Source of the DNA: Pseudomonadota bacterium
Lineage (GTDB): Bacteria; Pseudomonadota; Gammaproteobacteria; Burkholderiales; Thiobacillaceae
Direction: 5' to 3'
DNA: 52,442 nt
Assembly (NCBI GenBank): GCA_021820845.1
Contig: JAKADC010000015.1
Coordinates: forward strand, 1 to 52,442
This document shows positions 25,465 to 38,405 of the stretch, piece after piece. The notes under the pieces are model-generated. The model was given only the letters and a program-made list of their open reading frames with translations. It had not been told where the DNA came from and did not search any database. Position numbers and translations under genes: made by a program. Each line of letters opens with the position of its first letter. Position 1 is the first letter of the stretch.

Positions 25465-28400
25465 ATGGGCACGATTCAAGACTTGTTTCAACAAGCGCAA
25501 TTGGCCGAAGCTGCATATGCCGATTTCTCCGATCCAAACGTTACAGCTAAACAGGCCCTTCAAAATGGAGGTTTCAGTGAAACCCAAGCAACCGCTTTTC
25601 TAAAGGCTTGGCGAGAAGTCGATCAATCCCCACCCTTAGGTTTTTTCGGCAACGGTTTTTCCGCGACGCTGTTCGAGCGGCTGGACGCGAACCAGCAGCC
25701 AACCGGGCAATACACGCTATCCATTGCCGGATCGGTTTCGCCGGCTGACTTTGCAAATGATCTTCTCGATCTCAACTCCGGCGGAGTGGCGTACTTTCAA
25801 GTGCAGGAGATGATCAACTATGTCCTGCGTCTGCAAGCGGGCAGCAGCGGAACGACTCGCCAAGTCGAATTGCTCGCTGGCGCGACCGCTCCTTCGTGGA
25901 CGAGTACTGAGGTCAGCGGCGTCGGCCCCGGCATCACCCCAGATCACTTGACGATCACCGGGCACAGTCTGGGTGGTTTTCTGGGGCAGGTGTTTCAGCG
26001 GATTTTTGACAGTGCGGGAGTTTATACCTACAACGCGTTGGGGGTGGTCAGGCCGGATGCACCGGTTTTTGACCAGTTGACCGCCTTGCTGGGATTGCCT
26101 CTTGGGAGCTTTGGCTCTGGCGCAGGCGAGAACCTGCTCGTACCCGGTGAACCCGCGCAACTGATCGGAACCGTGCAGGGCAAATCACAGATACAGATAT
26201 TTACCGAGACGGAAAGCGCAACGATTAACCCCATCGACACCATTCCCGCGCACAAGATGGGACCTGTCACCGACTCTCTTGCCCTCTACAACCTCTTCGC
26301 CACCCTCGACCCCACGCTCAACAGCGCCGATCCGGCGGACGGCATCGGTAAGATCACCGGCATACTCAAGGCCGCATCGAATGTGGCCAACCAGAGCCTG
26401 GAGGCCACCCTCGACGCCCTGCGCGCCCTGTTTGAGCAGAACTATGCCGGCAGCAATATCAACCTGACAGCCTCGCCCACCGCCATCGACGACCGCGAAA
26501 GCCTTTACGCTAACCTTGGTACCCTTGAAACCTGGCTCGCCAACTCCCCCTTCACCAGCTTCAGCATCGACACCCTGACAGACAAGAGCGCCGCCGCCCT
26601 GTATGCCCGGGCCATGGCCAACACAGCAGATGGATTGGCCATTCGCTATGCCCTCTACAAAGGCAATGCCTTTGTGGTCGAAGGCGCCCCCGCACTGTAT
26701 GGCGCCATCGACAGCGATGGCGCACTAGACATATACGATGCCGCCACGCGCACAGGCAACCTGACCAGCCAATATCTTGCCGACCGCAGCAACTACCTGG
26801 CCCAGCTGCTTGCCCGCAACACACAGGACGACACGGACACGATCTTCTCCAGTACTGGAGGAGAAGTGCTCTACCGCGATTATCGCAACGGCCAGATCAC
26901 CGAAATCCGCACCGGCAGCGCACTGACCGGAGACGACGCGCGCCAGCATATTGAGTTTGGCAGTGACGAATCCGAAACCCTCTTCGGCGGCAGCAAAGCG
27001 GATCACCTCTACGGCATAGATGGCAACGACACCCTCAATGGCGGCGATGGCAACGACCGTCTCGAAGGCAGTCAGGGCGACGACCTGCTCTATGGCGGTT
27101 TCGGCAACGACTCCCTGCTGGGCGGAAAAGGATTTGATACCTACCGCACCTACGCCGGCGAAGGTTTCGACACGATTGAAGACAGCGACGGTTCCGGTGT
27201 CATCAAGTTTGACACGATAGAAGCCAAGGGCAGCGCCGGGCTCGACCCCACGAAATGGAAACAGCTGAATGCCGACAGCTGGGCCGACACCCAGAACGGT
27301 ATCGTTTACACCCTTAGCGTCGTTAACGGCGAGACCCGGCTCCTAGTTCACCAGGGCGACAGCAACGTCCTCGTCAAAGGCTGGAGCGAAGGCGAACTCG
27401 GGATTGAGCTTGGCGAGGGTGGCACACCGACCACCACTCCACCCGTCACCAGCCTCACCATCACGGGCGACCTCAAGCCCACCGATACCGACCCTGCCAC
27501 CGCAGGCATACAGGAAGGGTACGACGACCTTGGCAACCTTATCGTCAGCGGCGAAGCCGATCCCAACCGCTCAGACACCCTCTACGACAGCGCCGGCAAC
27601 GACCTCATCCAGGGCCTCGGCGGCAACGACGAAGTGTATGCCACACGCGGCGGCGGCGACCGCATCGAAGGCGGCGCCGGGCAGGATCTTCTCAACGGCG
27701 GGTCGGGCAACGACAGCGTACTGGGCGGGGCGGACAGCGATGGCGCGTCCGGAGGCGACGGCAACGACCAACTCTACGGCGAAACCGAGACTACCTTCGC
27801 TGCCGCCTTTAGCCTGGGCGAAACCCAGGCCGCCAGCGGCCAGCGCGGCGACCTGCTCGACGGCGGCACCGGCGATGACACCCTCATCGGCGAAGCCGGC
27901 AACGACATCCTGATGGGCGGCACCGGCCAGGACATCCTCATGGGGCTGGGCGGCGACGACACCATCGAAGGCGACGCCAATGTCGTGTCAGCCGACCGCA
28001 GCTGGAGTGTGGCCCGTACTGTCACCACCACGGGCGACGCCGTCGCTTACGCCTGCAACTATAACTTTTATACCGCAAATCTGGATGCTGCCGTCGGCGA
28101 CGCCGACGTCATATATGGCGGGGCAGGGAATGACTGGTTGTTGGCCGGAGGCGGCAACGATTTCGTGGACGGCGGCCTCGACAACGACGTCGTATTTGGC
28201 GGCGCGGGGAGCGACGTCATCCTGGGGCAAGGCGGCAACGATGTGTTGACTGGAGACAGCCTGCACCCCGATCTCGACGCCTCGTTGCATGGCGGCGATT
28301 ATTTGAGCGGCGGCGCCGGCGATGACGAGCTATGGGGTGCCGGGGGCTCGGACTACCTGGAAGGCGGCGACGGCAATGACGTCCTCATGGGTGACGGAGA

Positions 28401-31400
28401 GAACGTCCCTGCCGCCTACGAGGGCGACGACATCCTGGACGGCGGGGCGGGCAATGACATCCTGAAAGGGGGCGGTGGCAACGATACCTACCTGAACGTC
28501 GAATCGGGCGACGTCGTCGCCGATCTAAAAGGCCACAGCACCATTACGCTGGCCAGCGCCACTGGAGTATCGACGACGATAGCGCCTAGCATTGGATCGA
28601 CAGCCGACTCAACCCTCAGCATCGCCCTGGACGATGGATCGACGCTCAACTTGCAGGCCGCCTTGTACGGAATGGATGCAGAGATCCAGTTCGCCAATGG
28701 CGACGCGCTCGCTCTCGAATCCTGGGTGGGCGAGAACCTCACACAGTCCGTTACGCTGGTCCTGGATTCAATCGTGTTGGGATCTGGTGAACCGGTGACA
28801 AGCGCATACGGCGGCGCCGCTGCGGATCAGATTTGGGGTGGGAATGGCAACGACACCATCAAAGGGTATGGCGGGAATGATCAACTCGTAGGCAATGCCG
28901 GGGACGACACAATCTATGGCGGAATCGGAAACGACCGCTTGTTCGGGCTCGCGGGAAGCGACGTTCTCGACGGCGAAGATGGTAACGATGAGTTGCAGGG
29001 CGGCGATGGGGGCGATGTACTGCGGGGCGGCGGCGGTGATGATTCAGTTATCGGACAAGACGGGGATGACACCCTGGATGGCGGGACAGGCAACGACCAG
29101 CTTCAGGGAGGAGTTGGCATCGATACGCTAAATGGCGGAGCAGGAAACGATGTCCTGTTCGGGCAGGCCGACAATGATGTCTTGCGTGGTGATGAGGGAA
29201 GCGACGAACTTCATGGCGGCGATGGCAACGATACCCTGGAAGGCGGCTTTGACAACGATATTCTCTATGGGGAAAACGGCAACGATACCCTGGATGGCGG
29301 CGCTGGCGATGATGTGCTCAATGGTGGCCAAAGCGTTGATACGTATGTTTTTGGTCGTGGCTACGGCAAGGACAACATCGCCAATTTTGATGGTAGCTAT
29401 AGCGGCTACAGTGGAACAGGTGTTCTGCAATTTAATGCTGACGTGAGACCAGACGATATCCATGCCTATCGGCAGGGAAACGATTTGATACTCGCCATCG
29501 ACGGCACTGACGACGCGATAACGATCAGGAATCATTATGTCGCCACTGCCGCTTATTACTCTACTTACTACTATGGCTATCAGATTGGCCAAGTCGTATT
29601 TTCGGATGGCACGACCTGGTCTGGTTCGGCTATCCCACTGTTCAATGCTGGGACTCCCGGTACGGACAGCTTAGGCGGGTCAAACAACAGCGACATATTC
29701 GGCGGATCGACGGGAAGCGATTTCTTATACGGCGGGTCGGGAAATGACGTTTACGCTTTCGGCCTCCGCTCGGGAAAGGATACGATCTCGGACAGCGGCC
29801 TAGGGTCGGATGTCGACACACTGGTGATAAGCCAGGAGGTTGCCCCTGCCGATATGCAGGTTTGGCATGTCAATAATGACCTCGTGCTTTTAATCAAGGG
29901 CACACCCGATCAGCTGACGGTAAAAGATTATTTTTACCAGCCCGCTATCAAAGCCAACGGCATCGACCGGATCGTTTTTGCGGGCGATGGAACGATCTGG
30001 GATCGGCCACTCGTTGACCAGTTGGCTGTGGCCGCAACCGCACAAGAGGCCTACCTGTTTAGCAACGGCCGGGATGTGATTTATGGAGACGTTGGTGATG
30101 ATGTCTTCTTTGGCGGCGGCGGTAATGACCTCATATCGGGTAATGCGGGCGACGATACCTTATACGGTGATGATGGCGGCGATTCCCTGTATGGCAACGA
30201 AGGTGACGACACTCTCGATGGAGGAGCAGGCGACGACTATCTGTCAGGCGGAGCCGGATCAGACATCTACCTGTTTGGCCGGGGCTCCGGCCAGGACACG
30301 ATTAACGATGCCTACGACGCCACCCCGGGCAAGATCGATCGTATCGAGTTTTCCAGCGATATTGTGCCGGAGGATATTGATCTGAGCCGGGTTGGCAACG
30401 ATCTGTTGCTCACGATTTCGGACAGCGGCGATAGCCTGAAGGTGCTGTATTACTTCAATCAGAACTCCTACGTGATCGAGCAAATCAATTTCGCCGATGG
30501 TACCTCTTGGGGAGTGGCCGAATTAAGTCTGAAGTTTCCGAGCGAAGGTGCTGACACGCTTTACGGAACCAGTGGAGCCGATCTGCTCACTGGCCTGGGC
30601 GGTGACGATACGTTGTATGGCAAGGGCGGTGGCGACACTTTGGATGGCGGTACCGGGAACGATCTGTTGCTCGGGGGAACTGGGGATGATGTCTATGTCG
30701 TCGACAGTGCGGCGGATGTGGTTTTAGAAAATCTGGATGAAGGCAGCGACTCCATCCAGGCCTCTGTGGCCTATACGCTCGCGGATAATGTCGAAAACCT
30801 CACGCTTACAGGTGCCGGAACTATCAATGGCATGGGCAATTCACTCGACAATATTCTTGTAGGCAATAGTGCCAACAATGTCCTCAGCGGAGAGGCCGGC
30901 AACGACACTCTCGACGGTGGTGCGGGTATCGACACCCTGGCCGGTGGCATCGGCAACGACACTTACATTATCGATAGTCTCAGCGACGTGATTGTCGAGA
31001 ACGCCAATGAGGGCGCGGACACGGTACAGACCGGCCTTGCCTTCGCCCTCGGCTCGGACTTGGAAAATCTTACCCTCACGGGCACCGGCGATGTCAACGG
31101 TACCGGCAACAATGTGGCCAATATTCTGACTGGCAATGCGGGAAACAATGTGCTGGATGGCGGTGCCGGCGCGGACATGATGCGTGGCGGCCTCGGGGAC
31201 GACATCTATGTTGTCGACAACGCTGCTGACAGCGTGGCCGAGAACCTCAATGAGGGTGTGGATACTGTACAGAGTTCAATCACCTATGGCCTGAGCGAGA
31301 ACGTCGAAAACATCACGCTCACCGGAACTGCTGCGATCAACGCGACAGGCAACAGCCTTGACAATGTGCTTACCGGCAACAGTGGAAACAACGTGCTCAC

Positions 31401-34400
31401 CGGCGGTTTGGGTGACGATATTTATGTCATTACCAGCGGCGACACGGTGGTTGAAAACGCAAACGAAGGTGTCGATACCATCCAGGCCGCGTTCACGTAT
31501 ACATTGGGATCCGACGTCGAAAATCTTACGCTAACCGGAACCAGCACGATCAACGGCACCGGCAGTGCACTCAACAATGTCATCGTTGGCAATGCTGCCA
31601 AGAATGTGTTGACCGGTGGCGCCGGCGACGACAGGCTGGATGGCGGTGGTGGGACGGATACCCTGATCGGCGGCACGGGCAACGATTATTTTGTAATCGA
31701 CGACTCGCGCGACGCGATCACCGAGAACGCCAATGAGGGGGTGGATACCGTACAGGCATCATTTACCTACACCCTCGCCACGAATCTGGAGAATCTGGTC
31801 CTGGCGCCCGATATTTTGATCAATGGCATCGGCAATGGCGACAACAACGTCATTACCGGAAATGCGCTTGATAACATCCTGGATGGCGCGGCCGGCGTGG
31901 ATACGATGATCGGCGGAGACGGCAACGATACTTTCGTTGTCGACAGCAGTGGGGATGTGGTGACTGAGTACGCCAACGAAGGGACGGATACCGTCCAGAG
32001 CTTGGTGAGCTACACCCTCTCTGCGAACGTCGAAAATCTTACCTTGACAGGGACGGCGGCCATTAATGGCACGGGGAACGCTCTGAACAATACGCTGACC
32101 GGGAACAGCGCCGGCAACGTCCTGAGCGGCGGCGCAGGGGATGACATTTATGTTGTCGATGCGGGCGATAGCGTTGTCGAGAACGCAGACGAAGGAATCG
32201 ATACCGTTCAGTCCTCCGTGACCTATACGCTGGGCGCGGCGCTGGAAAATCTCACGCTGACTGGCCGCACAGCCATCAACGGCACAGGTAACGATCTGAG
32301 CAACGTATTGTCCGGCGCTGAAAACACCAAGGCGAATGCCCTGACGGGCGGCCTGGGCGACGACACCTATGTTGTTGGCAGCGGGGATACTGCGGTTGAG
32401 TACGCCAATGAAGGGATCGATACCGTTTTCAGTTCGGTTGCTTTCACACTGGGAGCCAACCTCGAGAACTTGACGCTCACAGGGACGAGCGCCATCAATG
32501 GAACAGGCAATAGTCTGAACAACATATTGTCCGGCAACAGTGCAGCGAACGTGCTGACCGGGGGCGCCGGCGACGATACCTATGTTGTCGGCACGGGCGA
32601 TTCCGTAGTGGAAAGTGCCAATCAGGGAGTCGACACCGTTCAGTCGGAAGTGAGCTTTACGCTGAGTGCAAACGTGGAGAACCTCACCCTTATCGGCACC
32701 GCTGCGATCAATGGCAGCGGCAACAGCCTGGATAACGTTCTCATCGGAAATTCAGGGAATAACGTGCTCGATGGGGGCGCGGGTCTGGACCGACTGACCG
32801 GCGGGCTGGGCGATGACACTTACGTGGTGGACAATCCCGGCGACATCGTCATAGAGAACGCGGGGGAAGGCAACGACACAGCGCAGAGCTATATCAGCTT
32901 CACCTCCGGCGGAAATGTGGAAAACGTGACCCTGCTCGGCACGGCAGCCATCAATGCAACGGGCGATGCCGACAACAATATTCTGACGGGCAATAGTGCG
33001 TCGAATATTTTGACGGGCGGGTTGGGGGATGACACGTACGTGATCGGCGCGGGTGATGTGATTGTTGAGAACGCCAACGAGGGCATCGATACCGTTCAGT
33101 CATCCTCGACCTATTCCTTGGGCGATACCAATCTCGAAAACCTTACGCTAACGGGCGTCGCTGCGATTAATGGAACCGGGAACAGCCTGAACAATGTCAT
33201 CACTGGCAACGCGGCGAACAACATACTCGATGGGGGAGCAGGAACAGATGCCTTGTACGGCGGCGACGGCAACGACACGCTCTTTGGTTCAGCAGGGGAT
33301 GTGCTCCATGGAGGGGCTGGCGACGACGTATACAAAGTCACAGGAATAAGCCAAGTGAGCTTTGATCAACTCCCTGGCAACGGTGGTGTTTCCATTTATG
33401 AGTCGGACGGATCAGGCATAGACACAATCGAGACAGACGGAAGCGTTGACCTTAAAAGTTACGTTGAGAATGCCACGTTAACCGGAACAAATGGTACTTA
33501 TGCTCGGGGAACCGACTCCAACAATCTATTGATTGGCAATAGTGGAAACAATCAGCTGTATGGCTACGCTGGTGATGACCGATTGGAAGGCGGCGACGGC
33601 AATGACTATCTCTATGGGGGAATGGGCATTAACACCTTAATCGGGGGCGCCGGTGATGACACAATTGAAGGAGACAGTGCGGGCCGCGGCACGAACAATA
33701 TGTATGGCGGCCTTGGTAATGACACATATTGGGTAAGTATCAATGATGCTGTTATTGAAAATGCCGGTGAGGGGATCGATACCGCCGTCTGGCAGGGCGC
33801 AACAGGCAGCTACACGCTTACCGCAAACGTTGAAAATCTTTTGGGCTATGGTGCTTACTCTGGTACGGGGAATTCTCTCAACAACTCGATTTCGGTGGTT
33901 TCGGCAGGTTGGAATTACGCGAATACGTTGTATGGATTGGGAGGCGATGACACTTTGAATGGGGGGGATGGTGCTGATACCCTTGTTGGCGGTACAGGAA
34001 ACGATATTTACATCGTCGACAATGTAGGCGATGTTCTAACTGAAAACCTCAATGAAGGCGTTGACACCGTTCAATCCTCCTTCACTTACGCCTTACCGGC
34101 GAATATCGAAAATCTTACGCTGACCGGTGCCGCGACGATTAACGCCACCGGCAACACTCTGGATAACATACTGACCGGCAATAGTGCGGCCAACGTGCTG
34201 ATCGGAGGCACCGGCAACGATACCTATGTAATTGACGCGCTCGACACGGTTGTGGAGAACGCAAATGAAGGTGTCGACACGATCCAGGCGGCTTTCAGTT
34301 ACGTCCTCGGCACCAATCTGGAAAATCTCACCCTGACTGGTATTTCAGCTCTAAGCGGAACGGGGAATGCCAGCAATAATCTTCTTATTGGCAACGCTGC

Positions 34401-37400
34401 CAATAACGTTCTGGATGGTGATGCGGGCGCCGATACGATAAGCGGCGGGTTTGGGAACGATACCTATGTTGTCGATAACGCGGGCGATGTTGTTGTCGAA
34501 AATCTCGACGAAGGTACTGATGTTGTCCAGTCTGCAGTGACCTATGCCCTGGCAGCAAATGTGGAGAACCTTACGCTCATAGGCGTGGCTGCAATCAATG
34601 GCATGGGTAACGTGCTTAATAATGTCCTTGCCGGCAACAGCGCTGCCAACACGCTAAGCGGCGGGTTGGGCGATGATACCTATGTAGTTGTCGATACGCT
34701 TGATACGCTGGTTGAAAAGGCGAATGAGGGAATCGATACCGTCCAGGCCTCGGTGACCTACGCGTTGGGTGCCAACCTGGAAAACCTGACATTGACGGGT
34801 GCTTCCGCCATCGACGGTACCGGCAATGAGCTTGATAACGTCATCCTGGGTAATAGCGCAGCCAACATATTGAGTGGTGGACTGGGCGATGATATTTATA
34901 TCGTCGGCTATGGCGACACGGTGACCGAAAATGCCGGTGAAGGGGTTGATGCTGTACAGTCATCGGTCAACTACATGCTCGGTTCCAATGTCGAAAACCT
35001 CACGCTCACTGGGTATGCTTATAGTGGTACCGGTAACGCCCTGAATAACACACTGATAGGCAATGCTTCCTCCAACATACTCGATGGTGGTGCGGGTGCA
35101 GATGCAATGTTTGGCGGAGTCGGGGACGATACCTACATCGTCGATAACAGTGGAGACAGTGTTGTCGAGAATGCCAACGAGGGGGCTGACACCGTTCAGA
35201 GTTCAGTTAGCTACACCCTCGCGGACAATATTGAAAATCTAACGCTGACGGGTGCTGCTGCAACGAACGGCACAGGCAATTCGCTTAACAATATCCTGAC
35301 CGGAAGCAGCGGGAGCAATGTGCTGACTGGCGGATCGGGCAATGATACGTATGTCATCAGTAATGGCGATACGGTTGTTGAGAATGCCGGCGAGGGCGTC
35401 GACACGGTTCAGGCCCCCATTTCCTATACGCTGGGCGCGAATGTTGAGAACTTGACACTTACTGGCACGGCTATAGCGGGCACGGGTAATTCGCTCGATA
35501 ACATTCTTGTGGGGAATTCTCTAAACAACCAGCTAAGCGGCGGGGCGGGGAATGACTATCTCGATGGGTCTTACGGAATTGACACATTGGCAGGCGGCGT
35601 TGGTGACGATACCTATGTCGTCGATACCGCCACTGATTTGATCAATGAATTTTCCGAAGAGGGAATTGATACGGTTCAGTCCTCGGTGACCTTTACGCTC
35701 GGGGCCAACCTGGAAAACCTGACATTGAAAGGTTATTCAATAATTAATGGCACAGGCAATGCATTGAATAACGTGCTCATTGGAAATGAGGGGATTAACG
35801 TCCTGAGCGGTGGCTTGGGCGACGACACATATGTAATCGGCACTGGCGACTCGGTGGTTGAAAACTTCAATGAGGGAGTAGATACCGTTCAGTCCGCGTT
35901 AACTTACGCATTAGGCGCTAACGTTGAAAACTTGACCTTGACGGGTGCCAGTGCGATTAGCGGTACCGGGAATTCACTCAGCAATATCCTGGTGGGTAAT
36001 GCCTCAAATAATACGCTCGATGGACAGCTCGGCGCGGACACAATGATAGGTGGGACGGGCGACGATATCTATTTCGTTGAATCGGCTGCCGATGTGGTTG
36101 TTGAACTCATAAACGAAGGCACGGACACCGCTTACAGTGCCATCGATTACGTTTTGGGCGATAACGTCGAAAATCTGAATCTGGGGTTCGGTCTTTCCGT
36201 CAATGGGACGGGGAATTCCTTGGACAATGCTCTCGTAGGGGGGATGGTCGATAACGTTCTAATGGGGCTCGGTGGGAACGATACGCTTGATGGCGGCTAC
36301 GGCGCGGATACCCTGATTGGCAACAGCGGCAACGATATTTATGTTGTCGACAATATCGGCGACGTCGTAATCGAGGCTGACAACGAAGGCCTCGATACGG
36401 TTCAGAGCATGATCGACTACGTTCTGGGCGCCAATATCGAAAACTTAACGTTGAAAAGTTTCGCTGCCGTCAAAGCTACCGGCAACGCATTGGATAACGT
36501 TATTGTTGGTAGCGATGCCAATAATCAACTCGATGGCGGCGCGGGTGCCGATGCAATGAGTGGGGGCGCCGGAGACGATACCTATCTCGTTGACAATGCC
36601 GGGGATAGTGTCAGTGAAAACAGCAACGACGGTACGGATACAGTATTAAGCTCGATCACCTGGGCACTGGGCTCCAATGTGGAGAACCTAACCCTTACGG
36701 GTACAGCTGCAATCAGTGCTACGGGAAATGATATTGATAACGTGCTGACTGGAAATGGCGCAGCCAATATCCTGACCGGTGGATTGGGCAACGATTGGCT
36801 GGATGGCGGGGCTGGCGCCGATATCATGATTGGGGGATCCGGTTCGGATACGTATATCGTTGATGATGCAGCTGACAGCGTCCAGGACACCGATTATGGA
36901 ATCGACAGAGTTCTAAGCTCGGTGAGTTTTGCCCTCGGGGCAAATCTTGAAAACCTGACCCTTACCGGTGCAAATGCTATCGATGGCATTGGAAATGAGT
37001 TGAACAATGTTCTGATCGGTAATGATTCTGCCAACATGCTGAATGGAGGGAGTGGGTCGGATACTCTGATTGGCGGGGTTGGCGATGATACTTACATCGT
37101 AGATAGCCGGGATGACTGGGTGGGCGAATACGCGGGTGAGGGATCTGACAGTGTCCGGAGCAGCATTACTTATACACTGGGCGCCAACATTGAGAACCTT
37201 ACCCTGGAGGGTACTACTGCTGATATCGATGGCACTGGCAACGAACTGGCCAACGTTCTGATCGGCAACGATGCGGCCAATGTGTTGGATGGTGGTTTGG
37301 GAGCCGACACAATGGCAGGTGGACTGGGCAACGACACCTATATTGTGGATGACGTAGGTGATGTTGTTAGCGAGACGTCGGCATTGGTGTCCGAGATAGA

Positions 37401-38331
37401 CACCGTGCAGTCCTCGATCACCTGCACCCTGGGTGCCAACCTCGAAAACCTCACCCTTGTCGGCGGCGCAGTGATTGATGGCGCCGGCAACGCGCTGGAC
37501 AACGTCCTGCGCGGCAACAGCGCGGTCAATACCCTGAACGGGCTGGATGGGAACGACACGATTTATGCGGGTGACGTTGATAGCGCGCATGGGGGAAATG
37601 GCAACGACACCCTGATATCGGAAAACACCCTGGGCTGGAGCTACCTGTGGGGCGAAGCGGGAGACGACGTTCTGGTGGGTGGGGCGTTTTCCGGGATGTT
37701 CGCAGGCGGATTTGGGAACGACACCATCACCGGTGGTGCGGGCGTAAACTTCATCTGGGGTGACGATCAAGCCGTTGCGGGGGGCGGCAAGGACACCATC
37801 GTCGGCGGTAATGACTATGACTATGTCGTAGCCGGGGATGGTGATGACGTGGTCTACGGCAACGGTGGGGATGACAACCTGTCGGGCAATGCCGGTAATG
37901 ACACGCTGAATGGGGGGGCGGGAACGGACACGATGATGGGTGGTGCGGGCGACGACATCTATGTTGTGGGCCGTGGCTACGGGGCGGATACGGTCATCGA
38001 GAACGACGCCACCGCAGGCAACACCGACATCGCCCAATTCCTGACAGGTGTCAGTGCCGACCAAATCTGGTTTCAGCAAATTGGTAACGATCTGGAAGCC
38101 AGCATCATCGGCACCGCCGATAAGATGGTGATTCAGGACTGGTATCTCGGCAGCGCCAACCATGTCGAACAATTCAAGACCACCGACGGCGCCCAGACCT
38201 TGCTCGACAGCAACGTGCAAAATCTGGTGAACGCGATGGCCAGCTTTGCGCCACCGGCTGCGGGGCAGACCACCTTGCCGGTCGACTACCAGACGAGCCT
38301 GGCGCCGGCCATCGCGGCCAACTGGCAGTAG
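25465..38331 (+). CDS. Giant RTX protein (4288 aa) with N-terminal lipase-like domain, type I secretion substrate
   Basis: Residues 1-300 look like an alpha/beta-hydrolase lipase: G166-H-S168-L-G-G is the nucleophile elbow, and His263 (TIPAHKMG) is a candidate catalytic base. Residues 300-490 are a conserved linker ([20 protein letters not shown]). RTX calcium-binding nonapeptides (GGxGxDxUx) lie at about 496-565, 706-1012 and 1090-1300. Haemolysin-related segments ending in FxDGTxW occur at about 1319-1385, 1451-1513 and 1626-1683. About 28 modules follow (1737-4030). More RTX repeats and a C-terminal signal region ([15 protein letters not shown] ... APAIAANWQ) close it. No N-terminal signal peptide. 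Export should use the adjacent ABC exporter; calcium outside the cell would fold the repeats. GC is lower and more variable than in flanking genes. Confidence 0.92.
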   Translation: MGTIQDLFQQAQLAEAAYADFSDPNVTAKQALQNGGFSETQATAFLKAWREVDQSPPLGFFGNGFSATLFERLDANQQPTGQYTLSIAGSVSPADFANDLLDLNSGGVAYFQVQEMINYVLRLQAGSSGTTRQVELLAGATAPSWTSTEVSGVGPGITPDHLTITGHSLGGFLGQVFQRIFDSAGVYTYNALGVVRPDAPVFDQLTALLGLPLGSFGSGAGENLLVPGEPAQLIGTVQGKSQIQIFTETESATINPIDTIPAHKMGPVTDSLALYNLFATLDPTLNSADPADGIGKITGILKAASNVANQSLEATLDALRALFEQNYAGSNINLTASPTAIDDRESLYANLGTLETWLANSPFTSFSIDTLTDKSAAALYARAMANTADGLAIRYALYKGNAFVVEGAPALYGAIDSDGALDIYDAATRTGNLTSQYLADRSNYLAQLLARNTQDDTDTIFSSTGGEVLYRDYRNGQITEIRTGSALTGDDARQHIEFGSDESETLFGGSKADHLYGIDGNDTLNGGDGNDRLEGSQGDDLLYGGFGNDSLLGGKGFDTYRTYAGEGFDTIEDSDGSGVIKFDTIEAKGSAGLDPTKWKQLNADSWADTQNGIVYTLSVVNGETRLLVHQGDSNVLVKGWSEGELGIELGEGGTPTTTPPVTSLTITGDLKPTDTDPATAGIQEGYDDLGNLIVSGEADPNRSDTLYDSAGNDLIQGLGGNDEVYATRGGGDRIEGGAGQDLLNGGSGNDSVLGGADSDGASGGDGNDQLYGETETTFAAAFSLGETQAASGQRGDLLDGGTGDDTLIGEAGNDILMGGTGQDILMGLGGDDTIEGDANVVSADRSWSVARTVTTTGDAVAYACNYNFYTANLDAAVGDADVIYGGAGNDWLLAGGGNDFVDGGLDNDVVFGGAGSDVILGQGGNDVLTGDSLHPDLDASLHGGDYLSGGAGDDELWGAGGSDYLEGGDGNDVLMGDGENVPAAYEGDDILDGGAGNDILKGGGGNDTYLNVESGDVVADLKGHSTITLASATGVSTTIAPSIGSTADSTLSIALDDGSTLNLQAALYGMDAEIQFANGDALALESWVGENLTQSVTLVLDSIVLGSGEPVTSAYGGAAADQIWGGNGNDTIKGYGGNDQLVGNAGDDTIYGGIGNDRLFGLAGSDVLDGEDGNDELQGGDGGDVLRGGGGDDSVIGQDGDDTLDGGTGNDQLQGGVGIDTLNGGAGNDVLFGQADNDVLRGDEGSDELHGGDGNDTLEGGFDNDILYGENGNDTLDGGAGDDVLNGGQSVDTYVFGRGYGKDNIANFDGSYSGYSGTGVLQFNADVRPDDIHAYRQGNDLILAIDGTDDAITIRNHYVATAAYYSTYYYGYQIGQVVFSDGTTWSGSAIPLFNAGTPGTDSLGGSNNSDIFGGSTGSDFLYGGSGNDVYAFGLRSGKDTISDSGLGSDVDTLVISQEVAPADMQVWHVNNDLVLLIKGTPDQLTVKDYFYQPAIKANGIDRIVFAGDGTIWDRPLVDQLAVAATAQEAYLFSNGRDVIYGDVGDDVFFGGGGNDLISGNAGDDTLYGDDGGDSLYGNEGDDTLDGGAGDDYLSGGAGSDIYLFGRGSGQDTINDAYDATPGKIDRIEFSSDIVPEDIDLSRVGNDLLLTISDSGDSLKVLYYFNQNSYVIEQINFADGTSWGVAELSLKFPSEGADTLYGTSGADLLTGLGGDDTLYGKGGGDTLDGGTGNDLLLGGTGDDVYVVDSAADVVLENLDEGSDSIQASVAYTLADNVENLTLTGAGTINGMGNSLDNILVGNSANNVLSGEAGNDTLDGGAGIDTLAGGIGNDTYIIDSLSDVIVENANEGADTVQTGLAFALGSDLENLTLTGTGDVNGTGNNVANILTGNAGNNVLDGGAGADMMRGGLGDDIYVVDNAADSVAENLNEGVDTVQSSITYGLSENVENITLTGTAAINATGNSLDNVLTGNSGNNVLTGGLGDDIYVITSGDTVVENANEGVDTIQAAFTYTLGSDVENLTLTGTSTINGTGSALNNVIVGNAAKNVLTGGAGDDRLDGGGGTDTLIGGTGNDYFVIDDSRDAITENANEGVDTVQASFTYTLATNLENLVLAPDILINGIGNGDNNVITGNALDNILDGAAGVDTMIGGDGNDTFVVDSSGDVVTEYANEGTDTVQSLVSYTLSANVENLTLTGTAAINGTGNALNNTLTGNSAGNVLSGGAGDDIYVVDAGDSVVENADEGIDTVQSSVTYTLGAALENLTLTGRTAINGTGNDLSNVLSGAENTKANALTGGLGDDTYVVGSGDTAVEYANEGIDTVFSSVAFTLGANLENLTLTGTSAINGTGNSLNNILSGNSAANVLTGGAGDDTYVVGTGDSVVESANQGVDTVQSEVSFTLSANVENLTLIGTAAINGSGNSLDNVLIGNSGNNVLDGGAGLDRLTGGLGDDTYVVDNPGDIVIENAGEGNDTAQSYISFTSGGNVENVTLLGTAAINATGDADNNILTGNSASNILTGGLGDDTYVIGAGDVIVENANEGIDTVQSSSTYSLGDTNLENLTLTGVAAINGTGNSLNNVITGNAANNILDGGAGTDALYGGDGNDTLFGSAGDVLHGGAGDDVYKVTGISQVSFDQLPGNGGVSIYESDGSGIDTIETDGSVDLKSYVENATLTGTNGTYARGTDSNNLLIGNSGNNQLYGYAGDDRLEGGDGNDYLYGGMGINTLIGGAGDDTIEGDSAGRGTNNMYGGLGNDTYWVSINDAVIENAGEGIDTAVWQGATGSYTLTANVENLLGYGAYSGTGNSLNNSISVVSAGWNYANTLYGLGGDDTLNGGDGADTLVGGTGNDIYIVDNVGDVLTENLNEGVDTVQSSFTYALPANIENLTLTGAATINATGNTLDNILTGNSAANVLIGGTGNDTYVIDALDTVVENANEGVDTIQAAFSYVLGTNLENLTLTGISALSGTGNASNNLLIGNAANNVLDGDAGADTISGGFGNDTYVVDNAGDVVVENLDEGTDVVQSAVTYALAANVENLTLIGVAAINGMGNVLNNVLAGNSAANTLSGGLGDDTYVVVDTLDTLVEKANEGIDTVQASVTYALGANLENLTLTGASAIDGTGNELDNVILGNSAANILSGGLGDDIYIVGYGDTVTENAGEGVDAVQSSVNYMLGSNVENLTLTGYAYSGTGNALNNTLIGNASSNILDGGAGADAMFGGVGDDTYIVDNSGDSVVENANEGADTVQSSVSYTLADNIENLTLTGAAATNGTGNSLNNILTGSSGSNVLTGGSGNDTYVISNGDTVVENAGEGVDTVQAPISYTLGANVENLTLTGTAIAGTGNSLDNILVGNSLNNQLSGGAGNDYLDGSYGIDTLAGGVGDDTYVVDTATDLINEFSEEGIDTVQSSVTFTLGANLENLTLKGYSIINGTGNALNNVLIGNEGINVLSGGLGDDTYVIGTGDSVVENFNEGVDTVQSALTYALGANVENLTLTGASAISGTGNSLSNILVGNASNNTLDGQLGADTMIGGTGDDIYFVESAADVVVELINEGTDTAYSAIDYVLGDNVENLNLGFGLSVNGTGNSLDNALVGGMVDNVLMGLGGNDTLDGGYGADTLIGNSGNDIYVVDNIGDVVIEADNEGLDTVQSMIDYVLGANIENLTLKSFAAVKATGNALDNVIVGSDANNQLDGGAGADAMSGGAGDDTYLVDNAGDSVSENSNDGTDTVLSSITWALGSNVENLTLTGTAAISATGNDIDNVLTGNGAANILTGGLGNDWLDGGAGADIMIGGSGSDTYIVDDAADSVQDTDYGIDRVLSSVSFALGANLENLTLTGANAIDGIGNELNNVLIGNDSANMLNGGSGSDTLIGGVGDDTYIVDSRDDWVGEYAGEGSDSVRSSITYTLGANIENLTLEGTTADIDGTGNELANVLIGNDAANVLDGGLGADTMAGGLGNDTYIVDDVGDVVSETSALVSEIDTVQSSITCTLGANLENLTLVGGAVIDGAGNALDNVLRGNSAVNTLNGLDGNDTIYAGDVDSAHGGNGNDTLISENTLGWSYLWGEAGDDVLVGGAFSGMFAGGFGNDTITGGAGVNFIWGDDQAVAGGGKDTIVGGNDYDYVVAGDGDDVVYGNGGDDNLSGNAGNDTLNGGAGTDTMMGGAGDDIYVVGRGYGADTVIENDATAGNTDIAQFLTGVSADQIWFQQIGNDLEASIIGTADKMVIQDWYLGSANHVEQFKTTDGAQTLLDSNVQNLVNAMASFAPPAAGQTTLPVDYQTSLAPAIAANWQ
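28560..29086 (+). repeat. 527-bp direct repeat, right copy (inside the RTX gene)
   Basis: This is the partner of 24231-24757. It encodes residues about 1033-1207 of the RTX protein: a beta-rich segment ([20 protein letters not shown]) followed by RTX nonapeptides. The two copies are in the same orientation, so recombination between them would delete the intact small membrane-protein gene together with the lipase domain. Confidence 0.93.
30673..37560 (+). repeat. Array of about 28 RTX-linked modules of roughly 80 residues
   Basis: Each module runs [11 protein letters not shown], then (G)[16 protein letters not shown], then [14 protein letters not shown], then [16 protein letters not shown], then SANNVL, with or without an extra calcium nonapeptide block (DGGAGADTM). 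I count about 26 regular and two irregular modules (near 33240-33600 and 33600-33970, with inserted [15 protein letters not shown] RTX and odd sequence). Neighbouring modules differ too much for very recent expansion. Such arrays occur in long secreted adhesins and RTX proteins, probably forming an extended calcium-stiffened stalk. Confidence 0.9.
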
Positions 38332-38405
38332 CCCTCCTGTCGTTGCTTCTCCTCCCGCTCTCCCCTTAAGGAGGGCTTGAACGAGGATCAGCCTGTGGAT
38401 CACCT

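Noticed and set aside
30673..37560. Regularly spaced DNA repeats resembling a CRISPR-like array
   Set aside because: The periodicity (about 210-270 bases) and content are explained by protein modules in one open frame; there are no short identical repeats with unique spacers and no cas genes.
36913..38403. 496-codon minus-strand open frame opposite the RTX 3' end
   Set aside because: It mirrors the repeated RTX codons in antisense and has no recognisable domain; the plus-strand frame continues through it with proper RTX motifs and the secretion signal.
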